19,197 nt of DNA, from positions 1-19,197 of the forward strand of contig JAMOPB010000056.1 in NCBI GenBank assembly GCA_027064945.1. Direction: 5' to 3'. Source of the DNA: Candidatus Cloacimonadota bacterium (GTDB lineage: Bacteria; Cloacimonadota; Cloacimonadia; Cloacimonadales; TCS61). The notes under the pieces were generated by a model. It saw only the letters and a program-made list of their open reading frames with translations, was not told the DNA's origin and searched no databases. The translations under genes were made by a program, and so were the position numbers. This document shows positions 16,160 to 19,197 of the stretch, in pieces (within the stretch, counting starts at the first letter, position 1; each line of letters opens with the position of its first letter).

Positions 16160-16331
16160 CTATACTGAGTCTGTAAAAATATATTTTTTTTTGCTAAATA
16201 TATCAAATGACAGAGAAAATAAATCTAATTTATGAGAGTAAATCGATGGCTATCGGAAAAGGAATATTTTCCTAAAAAAGAGTAATAAATCCCTAAATTT
16301 AAAACTAGTTATATACAGTCGTTGAATAAGG

Positions 16332-16360
16332 TTGACATTAAAATAGCTATATTAAATTTG
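16332..16360 (+). promoter_or_regulatory. Candidate promoter for the kdd-kamA operon
   Basis: TTGACA at 16332-16337 is followed after 15 nt by TAAATTTG at 16353-16360. No good TATAAT occurs at 16-18 nt. TAAATTTG matches the TANNTTTG -7 element described for Bacteroidota, and TTG lies at about the matching -33 distance. The leader to the ATG at 16399 would be about 30-35 nt. This is inference from motif and position only. Confidence 0.4.
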
Positions 16361-16398
16361 GATTAATTAAAATAAAATAAAATAGTTTGGAGGAATGA

Positions 16399-17457
16399 AT
16401 GAAAACTGGCGGAAGCAGATACGGAACACACCGTGTAATTGAACCTATTGGTGTTTTACCACAACCGGCAAGAGTGGTTAATAATGATATGTCTGAAATA
16501 TGGGATAACGAAATGTTAATCGATGTGATTAGATTAAATATCGACTCAGCATCTTTTCATCAAATCAAGACTAAATTAGAAAAACAAAATCCTGAGAATT
16601 TAGAGCAAGCTTTTGCAGATCATATTATTGATCTAACAGAAAGAACAGGAAAACATAAGAATGAAGATACCGGTTCCGGTGGAATGCTGATTGGTATAGT
16701 TAAAGAAATCGGACCAAATTTTGAAATGAAAGATGAAGTAAAAGTTGGCGATAAAATTGCCACTTTAGTTTCACTCTCACTTACTCCTCTTAAAGTAAAA
16801 AAAGTAAAAAGAGTTTTATTAGATAAAGACCAAGCAGAAATCGAAGGTGAAGCAATTCTTTTCAGCTCAGGAATCTATGCAAAATTACCGGATGATATGG
16901 ATGAGAATTTAGCGCTTTCTGTTCTTGATGTGGCAGGTGCTCCGGCACAGGTAGAGAGATTAGTAAAGCCAGGCGATAATGTTGTTATCTTAGGTGCTAA
17001 TGGTAAATCAGGAGTTCTTTGTAATGCAGTGGCAAAAGAGCGTGCTGGTGTTTCCGGTAATGTGATTGGTATTGTAAGAAAAGAAGATTATGTTCAAACT
17101 TGTATAGAAACAGGTTGTGATGAGGTTCTTATTGCTGATGCAACAGATGCAATTGCAGTGGAAGAGATGGTTAAATCAGCTACAAATGGTGAAATGGCTG
17201 ATGTAGTAATCAATGTAGTAAATGTAGATAATACAGAAATGGCTTCAATTATGGCTTGTAAAGATCGTGGTATTGTTTATTTCTTTAGTATGGCTACATC
17301 ATTCACAAAAGCAGCTTTGGGTGCTGAAGGTATCGGAGCTGATGTTGATATGATTTTAGGAAATGGCTACGCTCATAATCATGCTATGATTTCATTAGAT
17401 TTATTAAGACGTAATGAAAAATTGATGGAAATCTTCAAAGAAAGATACACCGAATAA
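16399..17457 (+). CDS. kdd: L-erythro-3,5-diaminohexanoate dehydrogenase
   Basis: Kdd catalyses NAD(P)+-dependent oxidative deamination of 3,5-diaminohexanoate to 5-amino-3-oxohexanoate, the third step of lysine fermentation. The 352-residue protein has the family opening YGTHRVIEPIGVLPQPARVV at 8-27 and NIDSASFHQI at 47-56. An MDR-like N-terminal fold leads into a nucleotide-binding Rossmann domain, with VVILGANGKSGVL from 195 as the glycine-rich loop. The ATG at 16399 is 5 nt from GGAGG; the ATG at 16395 is out of frame and soon stops. kamA follows after 68 nt, which supports the pathway call. Confidence 0.93.
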   Translation: MKTGGSRYGTHRVIEPIGVLPQPARVVNNDMSEIWDNEMLIDVIRLNIDSASFHQIKTKLEKQNPENLEQAFADHIIDLTERTGKHKNEDTGSGGMLIGIVKEIGPNFEMKDEVKVGDKIATLVSLSLTPLKVKKVKRVLLDKDQAEIEGEAILFSSGIYAKLPDDMDENLALSVLDVAGAPAQVERLVKPGDNVVILGANGKSGVLCNAVAKERAGVSGNVIGIVRKEDYVQTCIETGCDEVLIADATDAIAVEEMVKSATNGEMADVVINVVNVDNTEMASIMACKDRGIVYFFSMATSFTKAALGAEGIGADVDMILGNGYAHNHAMISLDLLRRNEKLMEIFKERYTE

Positions 17458-17475
17458 TTAATATAAATTATATAT

Positions 17476-17507
17476 AGTAGGGTAGCGTTTTGCTATCCTA
17501 CTTTTTT
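17476..17507 (+). terminator. Terminator-like hairpin between kdd and kamA
   Basis: AGTAGGGTAGC at 17476-17486 pairs with GCTATCCTACT at 17492-17502 around a GTTTT loop: 11 pairs with one G-U wobble. Six Ts follow directly (17502-17507). This is a textbook intrinsic terminator shape, located 19 nt after the kdd stop and ending 18 nt before the kamA ATG. Because kamA has no room for a promoter after it, it may attenuate rather than fully stop transcription, or mark an mRNA processing boundary. Confidence 0.8.
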
Positions 17508-17525
17508 ATGAAAGGATGGTAAAAT

Positions 17526-18767
17526 ATGGCATTAGAAGATATAAAAAAAAATGTATCTGAAAAAGATTGGAACGATTGGCATTGGCAAATAAGAAATCGT
17601 ATCCAAAATGTTGAACAATTAAAAAAATATATTACTCTATCAGAAGAAGAAGAAGCTGTTTTTAAAGATAATAATTTTTCTTTTAGAATGGCAATTACTC
17701 CTTATTATCTTTCAATTATTGATAATAATGATCCAAATGATCCTGTAAGAATGCAAGCAATCCCGAAAATATTTGAAGCAATGATTTCAGCTTCAGATAT
17801 CGATGATCCGCTTCATGAAGATGCTGATTCTCCTGTTCCCGGACTTACTCACAGATATCCGGACAGAGTTTTGTTTCTTTTAACAGACCAATGTTCTATG
17901 TATTGCCGTCATTGCACAAGAAGACGTAAAGCAGGCGAAACTGACGCTGCAATGCCAATGAGCCAAATTGAAAGAGCAATCGAATATATTAAAGAGCATG
18001 AAGAAGTTAGGGATGTATTACTCAGCGGTGGAGATCCATTAACTCTTTCAACAAAAAGATTAGATGAGATTATTGGAAAATTATATGAAATCGATCATGT
18101 AGAAATAATCAGAATCGGTTCACGTATTCCTGTTGTTTTGCCTCAAAGAGTTGATGATGAACTTATTGAAATGTTGAAAAAATATCCTCCAATTTGGTTA
18201 AATACACACTTTAATCATCCAAATGAAATGACTCCAGAAGCAAAAGCAGCTTTGGCAAAACTTGCAAATGCCGGAATAGTTTTAGGTAATCAAACTGTTC
18301 TTTTAAGAGGAATTAATGATAACGTAGATGTGATGAAAAATCTTGTTCACAGATTGGTTGAGAACAGAGTAAGACCTTATTACATCTATCAATGTGATCT
18401 TTCTGTTGGAATCGGACATTTCAGAACACCTGTTTCAAAAGGTATCGAAATTATCGAATCTTTACGCGGACACACTTCCGGTTTTGCTGTTCCAACTTTT
18501 GTTGTTGATGCACCGGGCGGTGGAGGAAAAATCCCTGTTCAGCCAAATTATATAATTTCTCAAATGCCGGGAAAAATAATTTTAAGAAATTATGAAGGTG
18601 TTATTACAACTTACACAGAACCGGATTATGTAACTCAAGATTTATCAAAATATTCCGGATTCTGTAAAGAATCTAATAAATCAAATGAAGGTATTATGAA
18701 ACTTTTCCGTGGGGAAGAAATTTCTTTCGGCCCGGAAACAAAAAGATCTTATCGAACAAAGAAATAA
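17526..18767 (+). CDS. kamA: L-lysine 2,3-aminomutase
   Basis: KamA is a radical-SAM, PLP enzyme that converts L-lysine to L-beta-lysine, the first step of the pathway. In 413 residues the [4Fe-4S]/SAM motif CSMYCRHC gives Cys123, Cys127 and Cys130, followed by TRRR. SGGDPL at 167-172 is the GGD SAM-binding element. Lys335 in APGGGGK is the PLP lysine, and Asp291 (YQCDLS) and Asp328 (VVDAPG) match the substrate-binding Asp293 and Asp330 of the Clostridium subterminale enzyme. That supports lysine as substrate, as does full length (the EF-P-modifying EpmB is shorter). Unusually, the zinc-site cysteines of the C. subterminale enzyme are mostly missing (Asn266, only Cys380 near the end). RBS AAAGGATGG. 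Confidence 0.95.
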   Translation: MALEDIKKNVSEKDWNDWHWQIRNRIQNVEQLKKYITLSEEEEAVFKDNNFSFRMAITPYYLSIIDNNDPNDPVRMQAIPKIFEAMISASDIDDPLHEDADSPVPGLTHRYPDRVLFLLTDQCSMYCRHCTRRRKAGETDAAMPMSQIERAIEYIKEHEEVRDVLLSGGDPLTLSTKRLDEIIGKLYEIDHVEIIRIGSRIPVVLPQRVDDELIEMLKKYPPIWLNTHFNHPNEMTPEAKAALAKLANAGIVLGNQTVLLRGINDNVDVMKNLVHRLVENRVRPYYIYQCDLSVGIGHFRTPVSKGIEIIESLRGHTSGFAVPTFVVDAPGGGGKIPVQPNYIISQMPGKIILRNYEGVITTYTEPDYVTQDLSKYSGFCKESNKSNEGIMKLFRGEEISFGPETKRSYRTKK

Positions 18768-18796
18768 TCTCTCTTAACCAATAATTAAGGAAATGT

Positions 18797-19197
18797 ATGA
18801 GACAGCATTTTTTGCAAAAGCTTGGAACTAATTGGAAAATTGCAGCTATTGTGGGACTATCTAAAAATGCCGGGAAAACTACATTTTTAAATTGGATCGT
18901 TAGTAAATATGCAGATAGAAAAATCGGTATTATTACTACAGGTCGCGATGGAGAAGATATAGATTTAGTCGGTGGGCACTATAAACCAAAAGTTTTAGTG
19001 CCAGCCGGCTCTTTTTTTTCTACCGGAGAAAAAGTAATAAAACGTAATGCCAATAGCTTAAATGTTATCTCAAAATTGCCTTACGTTGCCGGTGGACAGC
19101 GTTTGTGGTTAGTACAATCCACAGAGAAAATTTATTCTGAAATAATAGGGCCAGCTACAGCATCTGACCAAGTGGAATTAGCAAAGACGATTTTATC
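18797..19197 (+). CDS. kamB: P-loop NTPase, probable lysine 5,6-aminomutase reactivase subunit KamB (3' end outside window)
   Basis: The first 133 codons are visible; the gene runs off the right edge. The Walker A motif GLSKNAGKTT is at 20-29 (Lys27, Thr28), after a short beta strand WKIAAIVG. IGIITTGRDGED at 43-54 resembles the second strand and switch region of small P-loop proteins. No signal peptide or membrane segment is seen. ATG 18797 follows AAGG by 6 nt; the ATG at 18793 is out of frame and stops after 12 codons. In known lysine-fermentation clusters a P-loop gene lies between kamA and a MutS-like gene; these pairs are annotated KamB/KamC and proposed to reactivate the B12-dependent KamDE. 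The function here is inferred from position and the Walker motif. Confidence 0.65.
   Translation, partial: MRQHFLQKLGTNWKIAAIVGLSKNAGKTTFLNWIVSKYADRKIGIITTGRDGEDIDLVGGHYKPKVLVPAGSFFSTGEKVIKRNANSLNVISKLPYVAGGQRLWLVQSTEKIYSEIIGPATASDQVELAKTIL

Larger units (their letters stand above)
16095..16398. other. Divergent AT-rich regulatory region between the MATE gene and kdd
   Basis: This 304-nt gap has no plausible coding frame. It holds TTGACA elements on both strands (listed separately), a long T tract around 16184-16192, an A/T-only inverted repeat (ATATATTT at 16179-16186 and AAATATAT at 16196-16203), and a small hairpin GGAAAA/TTTTCC at 16255-16272 without a T tail. GGAGG at 16389-16393 is the kdd ribosome-binding site. 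I see no lysine-riboswitch-like core and no tRNA. Confidence 0.7.

Noticed and set aside
16255..16272. Hairpin GGAAAA/TTTTCC upstream of kdd as a terminator or riboswitch part
   Set aside because: The stem is short and A/T-weighted, has no T run after it on either strand in the right place, and lies upstream of the likely kdd promoter.
16095..16398. Lysine riboswitch (L-box) ahead of the lysine operon
   Set aside because: The gap lacks the conserved purine-rich core and multi-helix arrangement, and the predicted leader of about 30-35 nt is far too short.
1..19197. CRISPR arrays, insertion sequences, tRNA or rRNA genes, prophage parts
   Set aside because: I found no regular repeats, transposase-like frames, terminal inverted repeats or tRNA-like cloverleaf sequence on reading both strands.

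Overview
The window is AT-rich bacterial DNA in two parts. Bases 1 to about 14,420 are a ribosomal-protein superoperon on the + strand. The rest is a separate metabolic region: a leftward MATE transporter gene, then the start of a rightward lysine-fermentation operon. The organism is probably a fermentative anaerobe of low G+C content. Nearly every gene has a clear GGAG-type Shine-Dalgarno sequence, which argues against typical Bacteroidota. Amino-acid fermentation, AT richness and the cluster content fit Cloacimonadota (Candidatus Cloacimonas type) best. That is an inference from context; Fusobacteria-like or other lineages are not excluded.

Region 1 (1-14418): the 3' end of tuf (EF-Tu), then the S10, spc and alpha blocks fused in one run: rpsJ-rplC-rplD-rplW-rplB-rpsS-rplV-rpsC-rplP-rpmC-rpsQ / rplN-rplX-rplE-rpsN-rpsH-rplF-rplR-rpsE-rpmD-rplO-secY-map-infA-rpmJ / rpsM-rpsK-rpsD-rpoA-rplQ. 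No gap exceeds 40 nt and several genes overlap, so transcription probably starts upstream of the window in the str region. It ends at an intrinsic terminator just after rplQ. adk, often found between secY and map, is absent. The rpmJ gene (38 codons) lies between infA and rpsM.

Region 2 (14440-16398): two terminators, one for each strand, separate rplQ from a convergent MATE-family efflux gene (14661-16094, - strand). A 304-nt AT-rich divergent intergenic region follows. It holds TTGACA-type promoter candidates on both strands.

Region 3 (16399-19197): kdd (3,5-diaminohexanoate dehydrogenase), kamA (lysine 2,3-aminomutase), and the first 133 codons of a P-loop protein that occupies the place of KamB, a proposed reactivase subunit for lysine 5,6-aminomutase. 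Together they mark the lysine to acetate/butyrate fermentation pathway; the remaining genes (kamC, kamD, kamE, kce, kal) would be expected downstream or elsewhere. The points most worth a second look are a strong intrinsic-terminator-like hairpin between kdd and kamA, loss of the zinc-site cysteines in KamA, and the shared TTGACA-N15 architecture of the two divergent promoter candidates. I saw no wholly unknown system; the least characterised gene is the truncated P-loop protein at the right edge.
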